From: Dipetalonema caudispina
Taxonomy: Eukaryota; Nematoda; Chromadorea; Rhabditida; Onchocercidae
DNA: 33,608 bases
NCBI GenBank assembly: GCA_013365325.1
Contig: JABVXV010000499.1
Span: 1-33,608 of the forward strand
Direction: 5' to 3'
Below are positions 10,506 to 21,188 of the stretch, in pieces (the first letter of the stretch is position 1; every line of letters begins with the position of its first letter). Position numbers and translations under genes: made by a program. The notes under the pieces were generated by a model. That model did no database searches, was not told where the DNA came from, and saw only the letters and a program-made list of their open reading frames with translations.

Positions 10506-11743
10506 AAACGACATTTTCTATTTATTTTGTAAATATATAAGAAATGATTCGTCTTACTCCACTTAATTTCCTCATATTTGAAGAAACTAACTGATCTATT
10601 CATGATCTTCAATGGACTCATGGTCTTTTGTGTATATAACATTATATATATTTATAAAGAATTACATGTGGCATTATCTAGAATAATTTGATGCTAATGA
10701 AGCTTACTATAATTATATGTCTATGTCACTGGATCCTGATTAAACTAAATAGTTAAATAAAATTTTTTGTTGAATGAATCCTCGGCTAAAAATTGAATGT
10801 TTAGTGCTATTTTCAATCCCTGTCACTGTATTGCCATTTTTTACTCATAATCAATTTCCGGATATAGAGACAAGAAAGTGAATGATTTATTGTCATTGTA
10901 GTCCGTACCCATATCATTTCTGGACAATTCGTTAAATTGGAAGTGAAAATATAGGAATGTTTGAATGCGTTCTGTTATCTTGATTAACCATATCTTAAGG
11001 CTTAAATGACGAATGATCAACAGATCCGGTGCAATATTGGTTGCATATCATCAATTTTACCATTCTGCAGAGAATTGGCTATGTTTATGTCTTTTTTGAA
11101 GTAGACTGAGAAATGTGACCACTGGATGATAATGGAATGTTCATACGTTGTGTTGGGAATATACGTAAATTATTCTATGGATTTACTCCGACAAGAAAAA
11201 ATATTTGATTTACATACTCCAAGCATTCTTTAAAGATGATCCTTTTGCTGAAATATATCGCAATGAAAGAAAAAGAATCATATTTCAAGGAGTGATCGGA
11301 AGTTCTATGTTTTGCTGCTGGAAATGTAATTGTTTCATCAAATTTATTAATCGAAAAAAGAAATTACAAAGAAATATCAACAAATTCCAGTAAGAATACA
11401 TGAGAACATTCAGGCAAAATATTCTTTACGTAAGGAATATTTGACTGACTTAGAGAGATATAATGAAATAAAGATACCCGGAAACAGTGGTTAATGGGAA
11501 TGTGATGTATTCTTCCAGATTATGAGATTTCTCAACGAATGGTATTGGAAGGGAACGCCAAATTCACAAAACTTTTCCACTTTAATTGTTCCACGTATGA
11601 CAGCTACTATCAAACTACCTTATAACTACTGTTGCGAATCTTAAACTATTTCCTTCTTTATCAGATTTTCCATTTGAAATTAACATTGGGAAAATTATAT
11701 TCATTACGAAATATTAAAATCCCGTCAACAAGTATCGGGCATT
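10506..11743. other. Convergent intergenic region with decayed coding-like sequence
   Basis: This lies between two genes ending tail-to-tail. It holds the 3' UTR of the zinc-finger gene, with a canonical AATAAA at 10756-10761 about 250 bases past the stop. From about 10850 to 11640 the sequence is less AT-rich than normal spacer, and the plus-strand frames read as broken peptide-like runs, for example RIHENIQAKYSLRKEYLTD near 11395-11450, interrupted by stops and frame changes. This may be a dead gene or transposon fragment; I could not assign it to a family. Confidence 0.4.
10756..10761 (+). terminator. Poly(A) signal AATAAA of the zinc-finger gene
   Basis: Canonical hexamer downstream of the TAG at 10503-10505, followed by a T-rich stretch (ATTTTTTG) suitable as a downstream element. 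Other A/T-rich variants lie closer to the stop, so this assignment is tentative. Confidence 0.4.
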
Positions 11744-14700
11744 TTAGAACTTCTTTTGCTGCTTACGCTTTTTACGAATCATTCCACTTCGCTGTTGCAC
11801 TTTTTTACCAATTTTCTTCGTTTTACTACTTTTAACAACTTCCCCGGATTGAATAGTATTCCTGAAAATGTGTAATTAGAAGGGAAGAGTAATCCTGCAG
11901 AAAACTGATGAATTTCGAAAAAATGGCATGGAACAGACAAGTTCTAACGTAGAAAATAGTAAAACTACTTTTTGCATCCTTTCATTAAGTAGTTATTTCC
12001 CTAAATCAAAATTTTTCAAGACTAAACTCTAAATTCCCAGAAAGATTACAAATTTCTAAGAACTGATAACAGCAAAATTTAAATAATACATGAAATTGAT
12101 ATTTTTCCGGATTCATGAATACCTTGAATTTATCTTTTTCTATGTTAAAAAGGTTCATTAATAAGCCCTTCATTCTCTGTTCCCTTATTCCCCCTCATTC
12201 TCTATTCTCTTAACCTAACAAGAAAAAGTGTTGGACTAATCATGATCAAGTCACGACAAGTGTTAGAAGTGAACTTCAATAAAAATTCGTCTTTATTCTT
12301 AATATTTACCATGACTTGATTGTGTACCAATGCTTTAACGTTTAAAAACCGAAAATTACCTCAACGGTGCTTTATTTTTCAAAGCCAATTTTGTTTTCTT
12401 TTTTATTAATCTGTCATTGGCCACTTCCTTCATAAGTCGTGAGACAGCGTTTGCTATTTCAGATTTTGGCACTTCTGTCTTCAACCGAGTTTGAGCTTTA
12501 GTAACCATAACAAAAGGCACCTCACCATTTTCGGCTGCTTTGAATCTTTAAAACCATATATTTGTGATATTTCCTATTTCAAGTGCCTATCACGCTCTAA
12601 TCCTTTAACAAATGCATTCTATTATGATATCAAAGGAATTTTATGATCTTACTAAAACCAACCATTTTTCTATCGCTATAGCGATAGAAAAAATGTTTGC
12701 TGAAGAATAATACAGTTTAAAATATATATCCTTATATTTCGATAAGCCTCTTATCGATTCTCTAGCATGGGAAATTTTTGTTTGCAAAAATTACGATGAT
12801 GAACGAGGTACCGAGAAGAGTAAACGTTAGGTAAACAAATCTAACTTATTTTTTATTGCGGATTTTTTTTCCCGTTTTATAGAAATCTATTATTCCTAAA
12901 ACCAGACCTTTACTTCCAACACATTTCATTTACTTCATAAGATATTGAAGTTATCAAAATATCTTAGATTACCAGCAATCTATTTAAAATAGATTTAAAT
13001 AAATTCCATATTAAAGATTTACTTTTTTGATACAGCATATAATCGTTTCCTACGAGCACTTTTTACGCTAGGTTTCTTTCCAACTTCAAGCAATAATTTG
13101 CTTATTTCTGCATAGTCGAACTGAAACATAAGATTTGAATTTCAAGCGCTTCATAAAAACGAAAATCATGTTCAGAAATAAGTCGTATTGTCCTACTAAA
13201 GATGAAATTTAAAGCGCGTAAATTGGTAGTTATGGAAACTACTACTTTACAAACTGCGGACAAAAAAGAAAACAGTTTTTCAAAAATTTACTTTGATTCC
13301 TTGATCACTAGCACCTTCCACCGCTGGTTGATCCATTTCACTCCTCTCCGCTTTTTCCTCAGCATACTGATGTAAAATTGACAGGAATATTTCTTGTAAA
13401 ATGGAATCAAAAAGATAATTCCTAAAAATATTGAAATGAACAGCATTATCTAACTGCTATCATTTGATAAACAATATAAAGAAAGTCTCAAATTTCATTA
13501 TGAGGTGCGGGTATGTCGCCAAATTTTAGTCCGCAATGGTAGTCTTAAAACTAGTTCTATCAAAAACCAATATAGAGACACAAAAAACCAGAAGTATTCC
13601 ACTGCTCAATATAGGGAAGCTTCAAATGTGACAATTTGGAGCATACGACTGCCTTTTGAAAGAAGTTCATTAATCCAAAGATTTTACATTGTGCTTAAGT
13701 CATCTTCAGACTGAAGCAAGACGAAAAATGATCATGATGATGGCTCCAGAAAAGCTGCAGCTATAAAGATAGAATTCCATATAAGTCGTATAAACTACTA
13801 TGGAATTAGTCATTTCAATTAATGTAACGAATAAGGAACAACTTACGATAATGTTCCATCAGCAAGAAGTTCAGCGTATGGCTTCAAAAGTTCTGTTACC
13901 TGATCTGGTCTTAAGCCACCTCAAAATAAATAATCCATAATTTTCGAAAAATTAGAGAAATACTGATGAAAAACTTTCAAGTATATGAAAAGTAGCAAAA
14001 ATCAGCACCGTCCAGTTTAAAGAGGTAAATAGGTGAAACAAGACAAATTTCGAAATATGAAAAAAGTAGCGGAAACTAACCAGCACCATCCATTTCATCG
14101 AGATAAACGGATGCGAAATGAAATTTCAGTCCTTCCGAAAATGATTTATCTGAAACAAAATATGATGAAAGAAAGATGAAGTGTGGATGCCCCTGAAATT
14201 TATGAAAATCATGACAAAAATCAGAAATAACTAATCAAAAGTTTGCTGCTTGCTTCTTTTTTTGCATATTCAAATAACATTTTCAAATCAAACTTCACAT
14301 CTAACCATTTGAAATAACACAATCTTTGAAAGCATTGATGTACATATCAGTGATCGCTGTCTTCCAGTTCTTCGAACGTAAGCGCAGGAAAAGAGCACGA
14401 ACAAGTCGGCGTATCAACTACAACCAATATATTTATTTCATTAAAATTAAGTATCAATAAATCTGAATACCGACTACTATTTGGTTAGAAACAATAATAA
14501 TACACCAGAAGTGTTCAACAATTTCATAATTTAATTCACATTTCCGCACACTTTGGTGTGTGTCGCGAAGCAATAAAAAGTTTATATTTCCCCACTCCCT
14601 CTTCCCTTTTTTTAAAACATCCATATGACGGATATAAAAGAAAAAAAAAAAAAAAAACAATAGTTAAATACTAGGCAAAAACGTTAGTACCGGATATCCG

Positions 14701-15921
14701 GGACTCATCAAGAAAAGTACAGAAAACAAAGTTAATAATGACGAAAATGTTATGTAAACTTGGTTGATTCAATCGATTTTTGGAAATTTGGTCTTGCTAC
14801 CACTAAACATTTCCTTGAATATTAATACAATACTTTTAGTATGAAAAAACGTTCTAGTATCCTGGAGGCACAAGCGAATAAGAATTTAAAATTCCAAGTT
14901 AGCGTCTCAGATTAATCTATTATTTATCAAAGATAAATACATTCCGCACCAAAGACAAACAACAGTTTGGTGACTCGAAGTAACAAATTCTTACCAAATA
15001 ACACACTAACATTAGTTTAATATAACAAACAATATGCTAAAATTTTAACATAAGTATTACATCTGCTGGTGATGGTGTGAATAAACGATATCAACTTTCC
15101 CAAGCCATTTAACTTCATTTTTATTCAAACAAAAAAACAAGCTTCCGCTGGAGTTCAACTTATTTCAAATTTCTTGAAGATTCGTTGATCAACTTCTAGT
15201 GTTACCATCTTTGATCATTTACAAAATTACATTTCCTTTGAATAACTAAGACAAGGAGAGAAACTAACCATAAGAAACTTGTCCATTCTCCAACGATCGA
15301 TTCGTGACCATTCATTAGAGATAGTTATTAGCATAGACTTGATGAACGAAACAGATTCTTTTTCTCTTTCAAATAAATTCAGTAACGAAGCGATATTATC
15401 AGCAAGTTGCTCTTGCCATAACATCTTATCTTGCATCCACATCACATAATGCAATCCTTTCGTTAAATGTAACATTGCTTTGTCGTCAAATTCTATAAAA
15501 AAATTTTGCTTCGTTTAGCTTAACTTATTCAATTCCCAATAGCCACTCTCTTTTGTTGGAGAAGCCTTGAGATTAACCATTCATTCTTTCAATACTTTTC
15601 AAGAACTGAGATAATTTAATCATATAAAAGCTGTCATTACAGAGTTTAACTATTGATAGCTTTTCTAATAACTGTCTGATGCTATGGAAAGCTTTCTGTG
15701 AAGCACACAGAAAGTGATACGAATTTTAAGTTCAAACTATATCAATCACCACATCTACAAATATCATTAAACAAAAAAAAAGCTGAAAAAAGACCCTGCT
15801 TGGCTGATTCAGTTCGAATCCAATCACATAACGTTCGAAAGGCTCGTCGACGAGTGATTGGCTCACCGGATGCCAGCTTCTGTGCAAAAATAATCTCAAT
15901 TTCATCCAACTCTGAATCCAT
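11744..15921 (-). CDS. RRP1: RRP1/Nop52-family ribosomal RNA processing protein (378 aa)
   Basis: Nucleolar protein of the Nop52 family, which takes part in pre-rRNA cleavage and 60S subunit maturation. Exons on the minus strand, 5' to 3': 15921-15795, 15492-15269, 14417-14306, 14149-14081, 13919-13847, 13421-13292, 13120-13023, 12545-12360, 11861-11744; all nine join in phase. The family signature is clear: an N-terminal IFAQKLASGEPITRRRAFR, then LTKGLHYVMWMQDK, NEWSRIDRWRMDKFLM continuing into LIRRLVRALF, GLKFHFASVYLDEMD, and LFDSILQEIF. The last 100 residues are Lys/Arg-rich and end RKKRKQQKKF, a plausible nucleolar localisation tail. This is shorter than the vertebrate proteins, which have long C-terminal extensions. 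The start is at the first Met after an acceptor five bases upstream. Introns are 76 to 851 bases long. The ORFs inside introns (13505-13714 plus, 14454-14660 minus) are not part of it. Confidence 0.93.
12665..12692. repeat. 28-bp perfect palindrome
   Basis: TTTTTCTATCGC followed by TATAGCGATAGAAAAA reads identically on both strands, centred at 12678/12679, inside RRP1 intron 7. There is no spacer, so it could form a hairpin only by opening at the centre. Function unknown. Confidence 0.9.
13981..14033 (-). repeat. Relic duplicate of the 3' end of RRP1 exon 4
   Basis: The minus strand here could read IYLFKLDGAD, next to VYLDEMDGA at the end of the true exon (14081-14149). The intron sequence beyond is also similar (TATGAAAAGTAGC at 13983 versus TATGAAAAAAGTAGC at 14056), an offset of about 73 bases. 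It lies inside intron 4, lacks a good donor, and looks like a decayed tandem duplication rather than a used exon. Confidence 0.5.
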
Positions 15922-15935
15922 TAAATCTGAAAATT
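15922..15935 (-). promoter_or_regulatory. Probable spliced-leader trans-splice acceptor of RRP1
   Basis: Reading the minus strand, AAATTTTCAG ends at 15927, leaving only five bases (ATTTA) before the ATG. This is a textbook TTTTCAG nematode acceptor with no coding exon visible upstream, so a trans-spliced leader is the simplest explanation. Confidence 0.6.
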
Positions 15936-17263
15936 TATCATTTTATTTGAATAATTATAATCCGAAATCTAAAATCCAATAACTCAGACGCATCTTATTA
16001 CTTTTTTAATTGCCCACTGCTTACTACAACTTTTCTATTTATTTGTACTGAACTGAGAAAAAAGCAAAGTACATTTAATTCGAATTTTCAGTATTGTTTA
16101 GTAATCAATTTTGAATTTAAGAAAAACACTATTATTCCGAGAGGGTTTTTTTACTTAACTTGAAGATTTGTTAAACAAAAAAAGAGAAAATCTAAGAAAG
16201 TACTTCTATATTTCATCCAATAATCTTCTGTAAAACCTTGAATGGATAATAATTCAACATAAAATACAAAAATTGTAATATCCTAAATCACCGCTATTTC
16301 TCAAAAGTTTCAGAGAATACAAGTGAAAGTAAGCTAACTTTCCAATAATTAACCGAATCATCAAAATTATTAAGTAAGCCGTTATATCATAAAAAATATT
16401 GAAAATATTAATACTAAATGAATTTTAATACGAGACTGTACAGCAATTTGGATCTATCTTATACTACAAGTCACATAAGTTTCATAAAAAACATTCATTC
16501 ATGAAGAAGATGATAATAATAGCACAGTAAAGACCAAAAGTTTAAGCATAATTAGTGGAAATTTGTGATCTAACAATAGTTTAGGCTTAATTATTAAATG
16601 TGATGATTTTTCTCCCTTTTTATTTGATTCAACTACTGTTAATATTTAGAAAGGTTACTGTTATAAAATAAAGTAAAAGGTATTTCTTTAAGGAAATTTT
16701 TTATCAAAGTTCTTGTCAAATTTTTATCACATAAATTATTGAAGTGAAATAACAAGAGTAATAACAACAGAAGAAACGAACGGAAGAGGACAAAAATGAG
16801 GAAACATTTCCTGGAGTAATGATTCATTATGCTCAAAAAAACATACATGTTTATGTATACACAGATGTATGTATTGCTACTGGTGAGTAATTTTTTTTAA
16901 AATTTTTTCTCAAAAGTATTAAAAAAAGAAATACAAGAATTAAATAGTTATAAAAGTGTTTCAAAAAGAAAAGGAAGACACTGTTACATTTATTTATGAA
17001 ATTCCATATTTAATGCTTTTTTTTTTCCTTTTTTCGGATAAATGATATTAATAATATAAGTGACATATATAATCAATAATTAGTAGTAATAATAATACTA
17101 TTAGTAAAGCAGCTAATTACATATCAGTATCAATATGAGACTAGTACCAATACTAACAATGGTACCATTGTACAAATGGTACCATCACCCATTTAAAACA
17201 ACCATAATGAAGTAAAAGAAAAAATAAAAAAAAATGACTAATCAACCAGCGACCAGACTTTAC

Positions 17264-17328
17264 CGTTCGTCCAGCTTCATTTTTTCATCATCAACAATAA
17301 CCTGGCCCAATGCTCGATATGCAATGTT
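17264..17328 (-). other. Orphan exon-like segment
   Basis: The minus strand reads about 21 codons (YRALGQVIVDDEKMKLDE) ending at a fair donor CG|GTAAAG, in a patch richer in G+C than its surroundings. A TAA lies directly upstream in frame and I see no acceptor after it, so it cannot be a normal internal exon as it stands. It may be a dead exon. No family recognised. Confidence 0.2.
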
Positions 17329-18590
17329 TTATTTCCAAGAAGCTGTTTACATAAAATTTGAGTATAATTAAAATTCCAAAAAAAAAAAGGAAGAAGCGAA
17401 GAATTTCTCAAAATTTTTAGTTGAATTCCTTGTGCATATATGCAAATTTACAAAAGAATATTTTTTTGCAAAAAAATATAACAAATTGAAATCAAATATA
17501 ATAAGTTAAGATTTAAAGTCACTCTTACTCGTATCAATTGAATTATTTTCGAACTTTGCATGTATCTGTTTGTTTTTTCCACTACTTTGTTAATTCCAAA
17601 AATATATTTGTGTAAGAATTTTCTAAAAGGAAAATGCACAATGTTAGAGTGAAAGGTCAGGAATAGATTATCGTCAATATCTAATATTTTACCATATTTC
17701 TTTTGTCTTTTATATATATAAATTACTTGATTGTATAAGCAAAATATGAGTAAAAATCATGAATTTACAGAGAGGATAATCGTGATCATGATGATTATAA
17801 ATAGTTATCATTATTTGTTATGATTATTAGCAGCAAAAGACATCATTATTGCTACATAAAGTATTGTATTCGTTTAATCTTTAACCTAACAAAACTTTTT
17901 CCTGTATTTATTACTTCTGCTAAAACAACAATTAATAGTAACTCATTATTTGGGTGTAATTAATTATCATTCTAATAGTTACAACCATTTCACACCTAAC
18001 AATTACACTTTTCAATGTTACCGATTATAACCATCACATCTATTGCACTATGTTATCATTATAATTTTGTTGTAAGGTGATAGTACGGTACTGAAACTTA
18101 GACTATGGTCAAAGGTTACCACTAGAATAGCAAATTAAATATTTGTAATAACTATATTTACTGGGGGAATTTTCTATTATTCATCCCCATTATTGCTTAC
18201 CGTATTCGATCACCTTAAAATATTCATAAAATATATGGTAAATAAATCTATGGATAAAATGACAAAATTATCTATATTCTGAAAGTTTTCATAACAATTC
18301 AAATCACAAATGATCATTATAGCTAATGAACTTTGACCTAAGGGCAAATTCCGAAAATGAATATAGCAGATACAGATGTTGAAGTACAGATGTTTGAATT
18401 ATTTATTTCGTAAAATTTATGTTTAATTTGCATAATATGCATACTACAAATGATGAAATGATTCGAATAAAAACATAAAACATAGAAATGATAATTCGAT
18501 TTGCTTTTTTCATAGTAATTGAACAAAAAAAAAAAGTTAAAAAGAAACAAATCAATGACTTTCAGAAATGTTTTTTTTAGGAAAAAAATT

Positions 18591-18648
18591 AATTGCTTTG
18601 ATAAGGAGTTTTTTTTTTTTAGAAAAAAAAGTCGTTATCAGAGCAATT
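18591..18648. repeat. Inverted repeat with T/A-rich inner stem
   Basis: AATTGCTTTGATAA (18591-18604) pairs with TTATCAGAGCAATT (18635-18648) with one mismatch. The interior is a T run followed by an A run that can extend the stem, giving a hairpin of about 58 bases. It could be chance in AT-rich DNA or a small RNA hairpin; nothing else supports expression. Confidence 0.5.
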
Positions 18649-20321
18649 GCTTCATATTTTTTATTAATGGTTTACATTAAATTTACAAACAATTTGTTTC
18701 AAAAATCGATATCATTATATCACTATCAGTAAGTGATTAATGAAAATTTACTAATTAGTCATAATTCGTATATATAAATCTTTTTGATTATAACTTGTCT
18801 CATTGTTGTATTCCGGCATGTTTAGAAGAATTTTTACGACATTTTTCTTTCACTTCTAATATATCATTAATTATCGGATTTTTCAAAATTATTTATAAAC
18901 TTTTTTGATAATTAATTGCGACTTTCGCATTTTTCACATTATATTGGAAGATATCCAAGCATTATTAGCTAATTCAAAAATTCAATTAATAAAATATATG
19001 TACATATATGTTAGCAGTCATTTGTCGAAATTATTAATTGGATAGCAGCGTATGAGTAATGTAGCATTATGTTAAACGATTAATATTCTACGTAAGTAAC
19101 ACGTAAAAATTATCAGGATATCTAGCACGTCTTCATGTCACGCAATAAATAAATTACATTCAAATTTCTCTCAATCATTAATATATTTTTGAAATAATTT
19201 GGCAGTGTTAAATGAACATGAAACTGAAGAAATCATAAAATCGAATGCTGTAAAATATTTTTATTTTAAAATGAATCTAAAATGAAATTTAAAAGAAAAA
19301 AGAAAGATTAACAAAGTTGCACAGGTAGTATTCCTTTCATGCTAACATTGCACTGTTATCTCGATGTCAGTATATTATAAAAAGCTTGGAATTCAATGGT
19401 TTTATTTCAATTTTTAAATTTTCGAAATATTTCAATACGATACAACAGCGTCAATTGACAAATCAAATTACAGAATGTAGTCATCGAATATAACTTTTAA
19501 TTTCCAGAAACAAAAAAAAAAAAAAAAAGAAATAATATCAGTGATATACAACGAGATAAATTATTTCAGGATTACTGCATAAATTGAATAAGTATTAGTA
19601 ACTATTTCAGTCAGTTAATTCATTTATTCATTTTTTGACAAGTATGAAATGAAATATAAGTAACGCAAAATTTGATGATATTTCTTTAAACATTTCAAAG
19701 TTATTAGATAATGTAATAAGTAATTGATCATCAAGTAATTCAATCAAATAGAATTCAAGAATTTTTTCCCCGATAACGGAAAAAAGGATAATGAACAGGT
19801 GGGGAAAGATTTATAATGTTATTAACAATAGCAATTGAAAAGGATAAGGAATTTCAACTTATGATCGAATAGATAAGTTCATGAGCAATAATGTATTTTA
19901 GCGATCGTTCAAAAATTTTTAAATTTCAAAATAATTCATAATTTTATTAACAGTTTCTCTTTTTCTTTTCATTTTTTTTTTCATTCATTTTTCAATTATT
20001 AATTTGATTAGTATAGAATTATACAGGCATATATTTCATGATAGCAAAATGTAAAAATATAAAAAATAGTATTACCCGTATGATTTAATGCATAAATTTT
20101 AAGATATAAAATTAATTACGGGAAATATAATTGGTTAGCATTCCAAATTGTTTTACTCGAAAGTATTTAATATTTAAATCTACTGAAGTTGATAAAATTT
20201 CATAAATCTATAATTCTGAAATTTTCAAAGAACTATTTCTAACGCTTTTTTTTTTTTTTTTTACACGATTCCTTGATGATTTTCAAGTGAGAGAAGTGAA
20301 ATATATGTGGAAGAAAAATGC

Positions 20322-20388
20322 ATTTACCAACAGATACATAAATTTTTTAACTTTGGTAAAAAGAAATTTCATATAACTGTTGGTAAAT
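20322..20388. repeat. 12-bp perfect inverted repeat
   Basis: ATTTACCAACAG (20322-20333) and CTGTTGGTAAAT (20377-20388) are exact reverse complements separated by 43 AT-rich bases. It has no recognised role. Confidence 0.6.
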
Positions 20389-21144
20389 AACTTTTTGTAA
20401 GCTAAAACCGATTTGAAGTGGAAAATAAATGGTATGAGTATTTAGGTCGATCTAAAAAGTGCTCCAAAATTTAATTAATTAATAGAAAAGAAAAAATTAT
20501 GAGAGCATATTTTTCCAATGGAACATAAAATTATTAATAAACATTTCAAAGTTACAATCAATAAAAAATATACCTTATTGAAATTCTTATTTTTGGTACC
20601 TAAATATAAGCAAAAATTTTGAAGGATAAATTAAATTTCAGACAACAATAAAAAAAGTGAAGAGGTTTGAGTAATTATTAATCATTATTATAACAAATAT
20701 AATTTATTTAAATGCATCGTTCCTTGCACCATTTCCAATCTTTACCTCATTACCATTATATTTGGCACTCGAATGACCATATTTTGAATAAGAACCTGAA
20801 AATGAAACAAAAAAATTTCTCTCTTAAATTTATTAATTTATTTTTAAGTATGAAAGAAAACATCGATCATTTAAAATTGATCGATTTTCCACAAAATTAT
20901 TTAAATTTAATAAAATATATCATAATGGCTAAAAAAAGAAAATTGGTTTTGCTTTTTTCGAATTTTAAGCTTATCAGTGAGAGAGGAAATTTTACAAGCC
21001 GATAACTTTGCTTGTGTATTTATCACAAAGGGCAAGGTAATTAATTATACTAGCAGCTGATTTGATTCGATATCATGAAAATGTTTCATTTCGAATTATA
21101 TTCCACTGTTGAGTATATTAAATTTTTATCTTTGAAAGGGAGTC

Positions 21145-21188
21145 TTACTGATAAGATATTCTCCTTTTGTCAGTGTTATTAACTGAAG
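21145..21188 (-). CDS. spin: Proposed last exon of the Spinster-like gene
   Basis: After KFLQQI plus a G at 21365, the next in-phase acceptor is TTATCAG. It gives Ala then 13 residues ([13 protein letters not shown]) and TAA at 21147-21145. An acceptor six bases later (CTTCAG) keeps the same frame with two residues fewer. The charged hydrophilic tail fits a cytosolic C-terminus. No other candidate was found within 350 bases. Confidence 0.55.

Larger units (their letters stand above)
15936..21144. other. Gene-poor spacer between RRP1 and the Spinster-type gene
   Basis: About 5.2 kb of AT-rich sequence with no supported gene on either strand. It contains T and A tracts (for example 17013-17025, 18612-18621, 19509-19528, 20246-20262), short inverted repeats (18591-18648, 20322-20388) and one orphan exon-like segment (17264-17328 minus). 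ORFs such as 20712-21005 plus, 18338-18550 minus and 16639-16848 minus are low-complexity Lys/Ile/Asn/Phe/Leu sequence without splice context or motifs. The promoter of RRP1 should lie at its left edge. Confidence 0.55.

Noticed and set aside
15698..15982. 94-codon plus-strand ORF
   Set aside because: It is antisense to RRP1 exon 1, which has clear family similarity and an acceptor just before its ATG.
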